Shown here: piece after piece, positions 9,241 through 16,969 of the stretch
How positions within the stretch are numbered: position 1 is the stretch's first letter
Layout of the letters: every line of letters begins with the position of its first letter
NCBI GenBank assembly: GCA_027082875.1
Contig: JALWTK010000200.1
Coordinates: 1-34,204 of the forward strand
Direction: 5' to 3'
Source of the DNA: Sulfurimonas sp.
GTDB taxonomy: Bacteria > Campylobacterota > Campylobacteria > Campylobacterales > Sulfurimonadaceae
Length of the DNA stretch: 34,204 nt
Notes under the pieces: model-generated
What the model was told of the DNA's origin: nothing
Seen by the model: only the letters and a program-made list of their open reading frames with translations
Databases searched by the model: none
Position numbers and translations under genes: made by a program

Positions 9241-10166
9241 AGAGATAAGTTCTTTAAATCTTTGAGATAGTTTTCAAGTTCTGATATGAGTCTCTTCCTA
9301 AAACGCGAAGGACTAATGACCTCTATGTGTGGTAGCCAAGCCTTTATAAGGTTATCTACATCTTCATCCGTACTCACAGTAAAGCTGACAAGTAGACTAC
9401 CATCCTTATTTTCTTTGAGAATCTCTTGAGAAGTGAGATGCTTTTTGAGTTTGAAGTAGTGGGCTATCTCTTCTTTTACTCTGACCTTTACTTCAAAACT
9501 ATTTCCATCTTCAAACCAAGCCGTATGAACATTTTCTAGTACAGCATCTATATCTGCATAGGTTTTACTAAAGACATGAGTACTAGCACGAAACTCTGTA
9601 ATATTTGCGATGAGATAAGTTTTTATTTTCTTATCTTCCGTGTCTCGAGCAAGTAGATACCAGATGCCATCAAATGCTGTCACCTTGTATGGTAGAACTG
9701 TAGAGGTGATCTCGTTACTAGTTACCTTAGAAGTGTTGCGTTTAGAGATGGCATCTTCTATTTTATTTAAGAGTTCCGAGTCCATATTTATCTCTTGAAA
9801 TCCCTCTTTTTTGATGTTATAGGGATTGAAGAAAAGAGGATTCACGAGTTTTGCACGAATAGCATGTAGTTTTTTATCAGTTTTCTCATCTATGCCATGA
9901 ATGGAGTTGAGTGCAAGTTCTGCTACGAGAAGTTCCTCTTGTTCTAATGCAAGGGCAGTGATATCATAATGTTCATCAAGATAGACAATGTTTTTACGAA
10001 GTTCTATGGGAAAGAAATGCATACGCTCCACATCTCTTCTGATGGTTCGATCACTTACATTGTGTTCCTCTGCAAGCTCATCGATAGGGATAGACTTTCT
10101 CTCTTGTAAAGCTTGCATCATGAGTAGTACTCGTGCAAACATTTTATCGTGATCTGATACTGCCAC
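9237..10166 (-). CDS. WYL-domain transcriptional regulator
   Basis: The 309-residue protein begins with a winged helix-turn-helix of the DeoR/HTH_11 kind (residues 1-60, with SIPIDELAEEHNVSDRTIRRDVERM). The WYL domain follows, with the DGIWYLLARD signature near residue 165-175, and then a WCX-like C-terminal region (about 225-309). WYL regulators bind nucleotide-type or nucleic-acid ligands and often control phage-defence genes (BrxR and CapW are examples). The start is GTG at 10166, six bases after a strong GAGGAG. It is the last gene of the phosphatase-ATPase-WYL operon, 46 bp after the ATPase gene. It is the likely binder of the 15-bp dyads found in this cluster, which would make it autoregulatory. 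Confidence 0.88.
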   Translation of the reverse strand: MAVSDHDKMFARVLLMMQALQERKSIPIDELAEEHNVSDRTIRRDVERMHFFPIELRKNIVYLDEHYDITALALEQEELLVAELALNSIHGIDEKTDKKLHAIRAKLVNPLFFNPYNIKKEGFQEINMDSELLNKIEDAISKRNTSKVTSNEITSTVLPYKVTAFDGIWYLLARDTEDKKIKTYLIANITEFRASTHVFSKTYADIDAVLENVHTAWFEDGNSFEVKVRVKEEIAHYFKLKKHLTSQEILKENKDGSLLVSFTVSTDEDVDNLIKAWLPHIEVISPSRFRKRLISELENYLKDLKNLSL

Positions 10167-10212
10167 TTCTTTCTCCTCATGATTAAGTACTCAAAGAATA
10201 GCAAAATAAACT

Positions 10213-11820
10213 TTAAGATGCCCAATACTCCTCTAAAGAATCTAGATGATGCTCTTCATCAGATTCTTGGTTATTCAAAGATTTCTTGATGGAGAGTAGG
10301 TACGAGCTCACTTCACTATTGAGATAGTCAATGTTACTTTTACTGAGTGACTCTCTGATATACTCTTTTTTAGTTTTGATATCTAAAACTATTAGCTTAT
10401 TATCTCTAAAAAGTCTTGCATCATACTCGAGTATCACTGCTGCACTTTTGTACTTATAGAGAAAATTTTCTAAGACATTAAGTCTTTTTTGGTAGAGATA
10501 CTCCACTTTTATTTTATGTTCACTCTCTAAAAAAAGTGGCTTAGCAATATGTATCTCTTCAAAGTTGTCCTCTGAACTTAGAAACTCAAAACCTTCTAAG
10601 TAAGAGAGTTCATTTTGAGACTCTAACTCTTCATCAGTTGAACTTTTATAGTAAAACTTCTTTGTTAGATTTCCCATAAGAGCATCAAACTTCTCCTCTT
10701 TGAGTTTCTCTTTGAGAAGTGCAGAGTTTTGAGTGGCTAAAAACATATCTACTTTCGCCTCACGTAGAACATCTATGGGGATGTCACTCTTCTCACTTAC
10801 TACACGTTGCACTTCATCTATAAAGATAGAGATAGGGTTGATATGAATACTTTTTGTGCGTTTACTCAGCTCATAGAGTATAGTATTGCTCAGAGACTCA
10901 ACTACTGAGTTTGAGAGTGACTCTACATTTATGATGATAATCTTGCCTTGGTTAAGAGCTTTAATGATATCAAGTGAGTTTGTATTAAAAGAGCTGTTCT
11001 GTGAAAGACTCAGTAGTGGAGCAGTCAGAGAACCCATGATGTTTTGAGTTAGGTTTTCGTTAGAGTCCCCACCAAAACTCTCTAAAGAACTACTATTTGC
11101 ATCTATGATGATCTTGTACTTCTCTTTGAGTGTGATGAGCTGAAAAAGTTTCTCTTTGAGCTCTTTTGTCGCTCCTGACTCAGCATAAGCAGACTTCACC
11201 GACTCTTTTATGAGTTTGTCAAACTCTTTTTCTAAAAACGAAAGATATGATACAAACTCTTTGAGTGTATCAAATGTCTTACACACTTCTACTAAAGAGT
11301 TGAGGTTTCTGATAGTCGGGTACTTAACATTTCCAACTTCAAAGTACTCGCGTTTTACACCGTCAAGTTTGTAAAGTTCTTTTGCGAATGCTTCTATGCC
11401 TTTGAGGACTTGAAGTACTGTTTGGCCTAATGACTTTGCACTATTTTGCCAGTACTGAGAATCTTTACCATGGTTGAGTATAACATCAAAGAACTTGTCC
11501 AGAGCATCTTCATCCATGTTCTCTATAAGGTTGATAGACTCACCCCAAGGCTTCCCTATCTCTATAACATCATCAAGGCGCGAAGTCTCTAGTGCAAAGC
11601 TTTTTACACTCAAATGCTCTTTACCCTTGTAGTCATAAAGCAGTATACCATGTCCAAGTTCAAGGCGTTTTTTGAGGTTGGAGTAGATATAACTAGAAGT
11701 CTTTCCTGCTCCTGTCTCCCCAAATGCGATAGAGTGTGTAAACGTCTCAGGAACGAGTATAGAAGTTTCTATCTTTGTTGTAGTTGTCTCTTCTTGTTTT
11801 ATAAATCCCATAGTTGCCAT
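10213..11820 (-). CDS. HerA/FtsK-superfamily ATPase related to VirD4/TraD coupling proteins
   Basis: The 535-residue protein has Walker A GETGAGKTS (34-42), then a DYKGKEH segment typical of the family. Walker B ISIFIDEVQRV lies near residue 335, followed by DVLREAKVDMFLATQN, which matches the sensor region (LATQ) of VirD4/TraG-type ATPases. There is no membrane anchor at the N terminus, so unlike true conjugation coupling proteins it is cytosolic. No relaxase or type IV secretion gene is near. A helical insertion of about 150 residues (roughly 110-260) separates the two Walker motifs. Such hexameric ATPases move DNA or protein. The ATG at 11820 follows AAGGAG by six bases. The role in this cluster is inferred to be a motor. 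Confidence 0.75.
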   Translation of the reverse strand: MATMGFIKQEETTTTKIETSILVPETFTHSIAFGETGAGKTSSYIYSNLKKRLELGHGILLYDYKGKEHLSVKSFALETSRLDDVIEIGKPWGESINLIENMDEDALDKFFDVILNHGKDSQYWQNSAKSLGQTVLQVLKGIEAFAKELYKLDGVKREYFEVGNVKYPTIRNLNSLVEVCKTFDTLKEFVSYLSFLEKEFDKLIKESVKSAYAESGATKELKEKLFQLITLKEKYKIIIDANSSSLESFGGDSNENLTQNIMGSLTAPLLSLSQNSSFNTNSLDIIKALNQGKIIIINVESLSNSVVESLSNTILYELSKRTKSIHINPISIFIDEVQRVVSEKSDIPIDVLREAKVDMFLATQNSALLKEKLKEEKFDALMGNLTKKFYYKSSTDEELESQNELSYLEGFEFLSSEDNFEEIHIAKPLFLESEHKIKVEYLYQKRLNVLENFLYKYKSAAVILEYDARLFRDNKLIVLDIKTKKEYIRESLSKSNIDYLNSEVSSYLLSIKKSLNNQESDEEHHLDSLEEYWAS

Positions 11821-11862
11821 CTTGTGCTCCTTGATGTTTGATAAGAGAAGTATAAGCAGAAG

Positions 11863-11883
11863 TTGTGACAGCTTGTGTCACAA
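11863..11883. promoter_or_regulatory. 15-bp dyad operator upstream of the ATPase gene
   Basis: The core TGACAGCTTGTGTCA (11866-11880) has flanks that extend the dyad to arms TTGTGACA and TGTCACAA. It differs by one base over 18 from the site at 12683-12700 read on the other strand. It covers the stop codon of the phosphatase gene, 43 bp upstream of the ATPase start. It is likely bound by the WYL regulator of the same operon. Confidence 0.65.
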
Positions 11884-12597
11884 AGAAGAATCTTTTTGAG
11901 AAGCCACACTCATTAGTTCATAGTTGTTCATAGGATCACTTGTATCACTTACTATACAAGCGGTGAGTCTATTTCCATAAACACAGCCTGTATCTATCCC
12001 TAAAGAGTGAGTATCTACCTTTACTTCTTTAAAAGCTTCATGTCCATAGATGATGATACCTTGCTTACCATCATAAAGCTCACTCCAAAAAGTAGAACTC
12101 TCATCTTCCGAGCCTAAAGCAAGAGGAGTCTTCTCATCCTTGAGGTATCTTATCCAGAGTAACTTCTCTAAGTCCTTCTTCTTGGCACTCTCTAAGTCGA
12201 TGTTGTTTAGTATCCCTGCATGAAGTAGTGTAAGATTATCTATCTTTATGAAAAATGGCAGACTCTCTAAAAACTCTAAGTCACCTTCATCAAAGCCATT
12301 AAAAAGGCTAAGTCTCCTTTCATCGAAGTTCATAGGGTTGTTTTTTTCTGTTTTGAGATATATATCATTATGCCTTTTATAGCGAAGGTATCTGTACTCG
12401 TGGTTTCCGAGTACCGACTCTATGCCATTTTCTCTTACATATCGAAAGAGCTCATTTGAGTGTGGACCGCGATCTACTATATCGCCTATGACTATCTCCC
12501 TGTCATCAGGAGATGGTTGTATTTTCTCTCTAAGTGCTATAAACTCATCAAGACATCCGTGGAGGTCTCCGTAGATTATTATTTTATTTTTTTGCAT
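11878..12597 (-). CDS. PPP-family metallophosphatase (ApaH/PrpA-like)
   Basis: The 239-residue protein shows every metal-binding motif of the PPP family: GDLHGC (10-15), GDIVDRG (38-44), GNHE (64-67), LLHAG near residue 130 and YGHE near 185. Members are Ser/Thr/Tyr protein phosphatases (PrpA, PrpB) or hydrolyse dinucleoside polyphosphates (ApaH); the sequence does not decide between them. The protein is cytoplasmic, with no signal peptide. It is the first gene of the minus-strand operon, with AAGGAG six bases before the ATG. Being next to a VWA protein recalls the TerY-P triads, where a phosphatase is paired with a VWA protein. A regulatory dephosphorylation or nucleotide-signal role is inferred. 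Confidence 0.88.
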   Translation of the reverse strand: MQKNKIIIYGDLHGCLDEFIALREKIQPSPDDREIVIGDIVDRGPHSNELFRYVRENGIESVLGNHEYRYLRYKRHNDIYLKTEKNNPMNFDERRLSLFNGFDEGDLEFLESLPFFIKIDNLTLLHAGILNNIDLESAKKKDLEKLLWIRYLKDEKTPLALGSEDESSTFWSELYDGKQGIIIYGHEAFKEVKVDTHSLGIDTGCVYGNRLTACIVSDTSDPMNNYELMSVASQKDSSL

Positions 12598-12641
12598 TTA
12601 CTACTCCTTTTATAAAAGTGTGAATTTTTTATTAGAAAAGA

Positions 12642-12649
12642 ATAGTATC
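12642..12649 (-). promoter_or_regulatory. probable -10 of the phosphatase operon
   Basis: The minus strand reads GATACTAT here, with overlapping -10-like hexamers GATACT and TACTAT, each four of six to consensus. Transcription would begin near 12635, and the operator at 12659-12673 would then cover the -35 region. Confidence 0.4.
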
Positions 12650-12658
12650 AAAATAAAA

Positions 12659-12673
12659 TGACAGCTCATGACA
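12659..12673. promoter_or_regulatory. dyad operator, left copy, in the divergent promoter region
   Basis: TGACAGCTCATGACA matches the site near 11866 (TGACAGCTTGTGTCA) at 12 of 15 bases. It overlaps the expected -35 region of the minus-strand promoter. Together with the copy 24 bp away it forms a larger inverted repeat with outer arms TGACAGC and GCTGTCA. Confidence 0.6.
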
Positions 12674-12682
12674 AAAAATAAA

Positions 12683-12697
12683 TGACACATGCTGTCA
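12683..12697. promoter_or_regulatory. dyad operator, right copy, in the divergent promoter region
   Basis: On the minus strand this reads TGACAGCATGTGTCA, one base different from the core near 11866. It overlaps the expected -35 region of the plus-strand promoter for the MoxR-like gene. Two sites, one per divergent promoter, fit joint repression by one regulator. Confidence 0.65.
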
Positions 12698-12708
12698 CAA
12701 ACTTCTTT

Positions 12709-12714
12709 TATACT
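12709..12714 (+). promoter_or_regulatory. probable -10 of the MoxR-VWA operon
   Basis: TATACT is five of six to consensus and lies 22 bases before the ATG at 12737. The strong ribosome binding site AAGAGGAG lies in between. Confidence 0.45.
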
Positions 12715-12736
12715 TTTAAAATAAGAGGAGTATGAT

Positions 12737-14092
12737 ATGACACGAGTAGAAATAGCAAAGCTTATAAAAGAGTCATCAGCTGGAGTGAAAAAGTTTATGT
12801 TTGTGAGTAGTGGGTATGTGGATTCTCCATTTATCTCTAAGTTTGCGACACTAAACAAGCATGAGTACAATGCTGCTTACTATAGTGTTTACTCCCTCGC
12901 TGCAAATCCGGCTATACATTATGTGACAGTGCTTAGTCTTTATAAAGATACTTATACTTTGAAGTGTGGTGATGCATATTTAGAGGGTGCTATTAGCGAA
13001 GAAACTCTTAAAAATCTTATAAATGTGACATTAGAAAAAGCACAAAGTACAAACAAGAGTCTACCATCTCTGCTTCAAGCAAACTACAACATTGCTCCTA
13101 GAAGTAGTACTTGTACATTTAACCAAAAAAACTATGAGCAAGTGGATTTTTTGTGTGAGCATATAAGTAACTTCTTGGCAAATCTCCCAAAAGATGTACT
13201 GAGTAAACTCTACACAAACTACCATAAAACACTCTATGGTATCAACGATGGAAAGGTATCCCCAGAGCTTCAGATGAAGTTCAAACGCTATGCTTTTAAA
13301 AAACATATACTTTTAGAGGGAGATAAGGGGAGTGGGAAGACCTATACTGCTACTTCTTGGGTGAAGGAAAATAATTTTACTCAGATATTTATAGGTGGGC
13401 ATGAGCAGTTTGAGTCTATAGACTTTTTGGGGCATTACATCCAGCAGAAATCTGGTGAGCTTGTCTGGAAAGATGGGGCTCTGAGTGAGGCTTATAGAAA
13501 AGCAGCCTTAGGAAAAAAAGTCGTAGTTATCATAGATGAGATACTTCGTATACCAAAACGTGAGCTCAACCTGCTTATCTCTGCACTCTCGCCTATAGAT
13601 GGTTCCTATACTTTAAGAACGGGACGGGCTGAGTCTTCACAAAACGGTATAGCCAAAGAGGAAGTCCTTCTCGCCCCAGCACAAAACCTTTGGGTTATAG
13701 GGACTACTAATGTCGGTGCAGCTTATGCAGTGGAGAGTATGGATGAGGCACTTAGTGATAGGTTTAAGCCCATACGAAAAGATACTACAGAAGAGGAGCT
13801 AAGAAAGATACTTCTCTCCACTGTCCAAAAGCGAAACTTCTCTAATGAACATGTTGAAAAACTGATGCAGTTTTACATAAAGATGAAGCGACTCTACACA
13901 ACAAATATACTCACGAAGATAGTAAATATCCGCCAACTTTGTGAGGCTATAGAGATAGCAACACATCAAAACGAGATAAAAGAGATCATAAAAGACTCGT
14001 TACTTCTATGGGTAGAGAGAGACTTCGATGGCAGACCAAACAGTGAACAGGTTTTAGCTGTACAGAGTGTGATAGGAAAAATCTATGTCTAA
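12737..14092 (+). CDS. MoxR-like AAA+ ATPase with an unrecognised N-terminal domain
   Basis: Residues 190-451 form an AAA+ module: Walker A GDKGSGKT (195-202), Walker B VVVIIDE (261-267), sensor GTTN (321-324), and the arginine finger Arg341 in ALSDRF. This resembles MoxR ATPases that act with VWA proteins. Residues 1-185 are not typical of MoxR, which usually starts the AAA+ part within 40 residues. I do not recognise this domain; it is mixed alpha/beta with no membrane segment. The gene overlaps the VWA gene by eight bases, so the two products are likely made together. MoxR-VWA pairs act as chaperone-like remodellers or metal-insertion machines. The substrate here is not known. Confidence 0.85.
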   Translation: MTRVEIAKLIKESSAGVKKFMFVSSGYVDSPFISKFATLNKHEYNAAYYSVYSLAANPAIHYVTVLSLYKDTYTLKCGDAYLEGAISEETLKNLINVTLEKAQSTNKSLPSLLQANYNIAPRSSTCTFNQKNYEQVDFLCEHISNFLANLPKDVLSKLYTNYHKTLYGINDGKVSPELQMKFKRYAFKKHILLEGDKGSGKTYTATSWVKENNFTQIFIGGHEQFESIDFLGHYIQQKSGELVWKDGALSEAYRKAALGKKVVVIIDEILRIPKRELNLLISALSPIDGSYTLRTGRAESSQNGIAKEEVLLAPAQNLWVIGTTNVGAAYAVESMDEALSDRFKPIRKDTTEEELRKILLSTVQKRNFSNEHVEKLMQFYIKMKRLYTTNILTKIVNIRQLCEAIEIATHQNEIKEIIKDSLLLWVERDFDGRPNSEQVLAVQSVIGKIYV

Positions 14093-15554
14093 AGAGGAGA
14101 TGATAAAAGTACTCAAAGCATACTATATACAGTTACAGATAGATGAGGTACTTCCTCCTGAAGTGTATGAAATCTATGTAAAACCTGACTTTAACACTGC
14201 ATCCTGGCATTTTCATAGAGGGGTGCATAAGATAGTTGTAGGGGAAGATATATTTGTCTCTTTTGACTCACAAGCGAGTAAAGCCTTGAGACAAAAGTGT
14301 CTCTACTCGTACTTTAACCATGAGTTAGGACACAGTATCTGGACATACAAGGATCTCAAAGCGATTAACAAAATGTTAGAGCACGATAAAATTCCCTTTA
14401 TGCTTTTTAATCTTTTTGAGGATGCTCGTATAGAGGAGAAGATGAGAATGCACATAAAAAAGCCTTTTCGATGGAAAGAGTTTGAGTCACTCGCTACCCC
14501 TACAAATGCTCTTGAACTCTTCTTTTTTATACTTCAGAGTGAGCACTCAAAATCTGAGATACTGCGTGTCAAATCAGATCCACTCTTTTCGCAAGTCTTT
14601 GGCTTTTACAAGAGAGTTGTTTTAGCTGATGATAGCTTTGATGTGATAGAGATACTCAAGGAATGGTTAGAAGTTTTTCCTCTCACAAAGGAGTATGTTG
14701 AGGAGATGCGCTACATTGATCATCTTTTTGTAAGTGAGGCAGAGTACTGTGATGAAGAGGCTTTTGAGCAACTCTTAGAAGGTGCTGTGGCTGTAGATAT
14801 GGGTGGATACGAGGGAGAAAAAAAAGCGGATATAAAGCAGAAATCACATCTAAAGAGCAAAAAAACTACTCAATCTGTGCTCCTCTCAGAGATATACACA
14901 GAACCTACTTTTGACACAAAAAAGAGAGATAAGTTACTTGTTACGATGAAAAAGCTCTTTGTAGAGAGTAGGGGAAATGAGGCTACACATCTACCCTCTA
15001 AAAGGTTAAATATCAAGCGAATAGCCTCAGGGTCACAGAAGCTTTATAAACGCCGATCAAGAGAGAAGATAGTTACAAAAAAGGTAAATATTATTCTTGA
15101 TCTTTCAGGTTCTATGCACTCTAGTATAGAAGATATGCAGTTAATAGTTGATGTACTCAATAGGATGAGTAGACTAGGGATAATAGATGCACAGCTTATC
15201 CTTACTGGAGTCAAACATGGCTATGCAGTACATCAATGCTTAGAGATGCCTTTTAAAGAGGAGACACTTGGATATCTCGATGCAGTTTATTATGGAGAAG
15301 GAATGGATCTCTGTTTGAGAAAGAACCTAAGCTCTTTGCAATCAGCAGACTATAACTTACTACTTACGGATGGTTATATAGATGAAGAGCCTCTTGATAA
15401 AAAGTTCTTCGCTTCAAAGCAAGTAAAAACTCATGCACTCTACATAGGTAATGAAGAGACTAGAGAAGAGATGCTAGAGTCATTTGACTATGTTTTATGT
15501 GAAAAAAATGTTGATGAGCTTACTCAAAAAATATTTACACTCTTTTTACACTGA
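14085..15554 (+). CDS. zincin HExxH plus VWA domain protein
   Basis: The N-terminal region carries HELGH (79-83), a zinc metalloprotease motif, in YFNHELGHSIW. About 30 residues on is FEDARIE (111-117), whose Glu could be the third zinc ligand. FEDARIE-type motifs also occur in NorD/CobT-like VWA proteins. A charged linker spans about 255-330. The VWA domain begins at NIILDLSGSM with the MIDAS residues Asp339, Ser341 and Ser343, and LLLTDGYID near Asp429. The 489-residue protein has no signal peptide or membrane segment. It is the expected partner of the MoxR-like ATPase, whose gene it overlaps. A metal-activated or MoxR-controlled peptidase is inferred; the peptidase activity is not shown. 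Confidence 0.82.
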   Translation: MSKEEMIKVLKAYYIQLQIDEVLPPEVYEIYVKPDFNTASWHFHRGVHKIVVGEDIFVSFDSQASKALRQKCLYSYFNHELGHSIWTYKDLKAINKMLEHDKIPFMLFNLFEDARIEEKMRMHIKKPFRWKEFESLATPTNALELFFFILQSEHSKSEILRVKSDPLFSQVFGFYKRVVLADDSFDVIEILKEWLEVFPLTKEYVEEMRYIDHLFVSEAEYCDEEAFEQLLEGAVAVDMGGYEGEKKADIKQKSHLKSKKTTQSVLLSEIYTEPTFDTKKRDKLLVTMKKLFVESRGNEATHLPSKRLNIKRIASGSQKLYKRRSREKIVTKKVNIILDLSGSMHSSIEDMQLIVDVLNRMSRLGIIDAQLILTGVKHGYAVHQCLEMPFKEETLGYLDAVYYGEGMDLCLRKNLSSLQSADYNLLLTDGYIDEEPLDKKFFASKQVKTHALYIGNEETREEMLESFDYVLCEKNVDELTQKIFTLFLH

Positions 15555-15572
15555 TTACAACAAAAAATAGAC

Positions 15573-15578
15573 TATAAT
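15573..15578 (+). promoter_or_regulatory. -10 element of gdhA
   Basis: A perfect TATAAT lies 30 bases before the gdhA ATG, in the 53-bp gap after the VWA gene. A TAGGA ribosome binding site is placed between them. It marks the start of the long plus-strand run that follows. Confidence 0.6.
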
Positions 15579-15607
15579 TATAGCTAGAAAATAAAATAGG
15601 AAAAAAT

Positions 15608-16963
15608 ATGCCAACTGCAGAACAAGAAATTAAAAAATTTGAGCATGGAGATTGTAAACAGGATGATGTCTTTTATCAAGCAATGGAAGAGGTAATTTAC
15701 TCAATAGCACCACTTCTAAAGTCAGATGAAAAGTACACTAGGCATGCAATTTTAGAGAGATTAGTTGTACCAGATAGAATTATAAAATTTAAAGTTGTTT
15801 GGTTAAATGATAAAAATGAAGTAGAAGTAAATACTGGTTACCGTATACAGTTTAACAATGCTCTTGGGCCATACAAGGGTGGTCTACGTTTTCACCCAAC
15901 TGTAAATGAAGGAATTTTAAAGTTCTTAGGTTTTGAGCAGATTCTTAAAAACTCTCTTACTGGTCTTCCTATCGGTGGTGGTAAGGGTGGTAGTGATTTC
16001 AACCCTAAAGGAAAGAGTGACTTTGAAGTTATGAAGTTTTGTTCTGCATTTATGACTGAACTTCATAAGTACATAGGACCACGTATAGATGTTCCTGCTG
16101 GAGATATTGGGGTAGGTGGTCGTGAGATTGCTTATCTTTTTGGCGAGTATAAGAAAATCACTTCTTCTTTTGAGGGTGTTCTTACTGGTAAACCATTTTT
16201 CTTTGGTGGTTCTTTGATGCGACCAGAAGCTACAGGATATGGTGCAGTTTACTTCACTGAAACTATGCTAGAGATGGAAGGAAAAGAGCCTCTTGAAGGT
16301 AAAGTATGTACTGTAAGTGGAGCTGGAAATGTTGCACTTCATGCCATAGAAAAACTCCAACAAATAGGAGCTATCACTGTAAGCTGTACAGATTCTAAAG
16401 GTACTCTTTATGACTCTCGTGGTGTTGACTTAGCACTTCTCAAAGAGATAAAGTTAGAGAGACGTGCCTCTTTAGAAGAGTACATTAAAACACATGAGAG
16501 TGCAAAGTATATTCCTGTGAGTGAGTATCCTGAAGGTGGACATGCTGTTTGGGATATCCCTTGTTATGCAGCATTTCCATGTGCTACGCAAAATGAACTG
16601 ACAGAGGTCGATGCTCACAACCTTATAACAAATGGGTGTCAAAGTGTTACAGAGGGTGCAAATATGCCTTCTACTCCTGAGGCTACAGCTGCTATTCAAG
16701 GGCATGGTTTATGTTTTGCTCCGGCCAAGGCAGCAAATGCTGGTGGTGTTGCTGTGAGTGAGTTTGAAATGAGTCAAAATGCTTCAATGAGTAAGTGGAG
16801 TTTTGAAAAAGTAGATAACAAACTTAAAGATACTATGCAGATGATCTGTAAGCGTGTGGCACTCACTGCTAAGGATTATGGTGTTGAGGGTAACTATGTT
16901 GATGGCGCAAATATCGCTGGTTTCAAAAAAGTTGCAGATGCAATGATCGCTGAGGGTATCTAG
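15608..16963 (+). CDS. gdhA: glutamate dehydrogenase, NADP-type
   Basis: The 451-residue protein matches the hexameric NADP-dependent GdhA family in length. The substrate region reads YKGGLRFHPTVN and LPIGGGKGGSDFNPKGKS, with the catalytic Lys in GGGKGG. It continues with PAGDIGVGGREI, which carries the conserved Asp, and the Rossmann loop SGAGNVA near residue 238. It forms glutamate from 2-oxoglutarate and ammonium in the cytoplasm, and so joins the ammonium import by AmtB at 6711 to biosynthesis. It has its own TATAAT promoter. The GDPD gene begins six bases after its stop codon. Confidence 0.96.
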   Translation: MPTAEQEIKKFEHGDCKQDDVFYQAMEEVIYSIAPLLKSDEKYTRHAILERLVVPDRIIKFKVVWLNDKNEVEVNTGYRIQFNNALGPYKGGLRFHPTVNEGILKFLGFEQILKNSLTGLPIGGGKGGSDFNPKGKSDFEVMKFCSAFMTELHKYIGPRIDVPAGDIGVGGREIAYLFGEYKKITSSFEGVLTGKPFFFGGSLMRPEATGYGAVYFTETMLEMEGKEPLEGKVCTVSGAGNVALHAIEKLQQIGAITVSCTDSKGTLYDSRGVDLALLKEIKLERRASLEEYIKTHESAKYIPVSEYPEGGHAVWDIPCYAAFPCATQNELTEVDAHNLITNGCQSVTEGANMPSTPEATAAIQGHGLCFAPAKAANAGGVAVSEFEMSQNASMSKWSFEKVDNKLKDTMQMICKRVALTAKDYGVEGNYVDGANIAGFKKVADAMIAEGI

Positions 16964-16969
16964 TCGATA

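Noticed and set aside
12610-12870. 86-codon minus-strand frame across the divergent promoter
   Set aside because: It runs antisense into the MoxR-like gene and covers the operators; no homology is recognised.
10213-15554. A conjugative or integrative element, because of the VirD4-like ATPase
   Set aside because: No integrase, relaxase, attachment repeat, tRNA border or secretion gene is present, and composition looks like the flanks.
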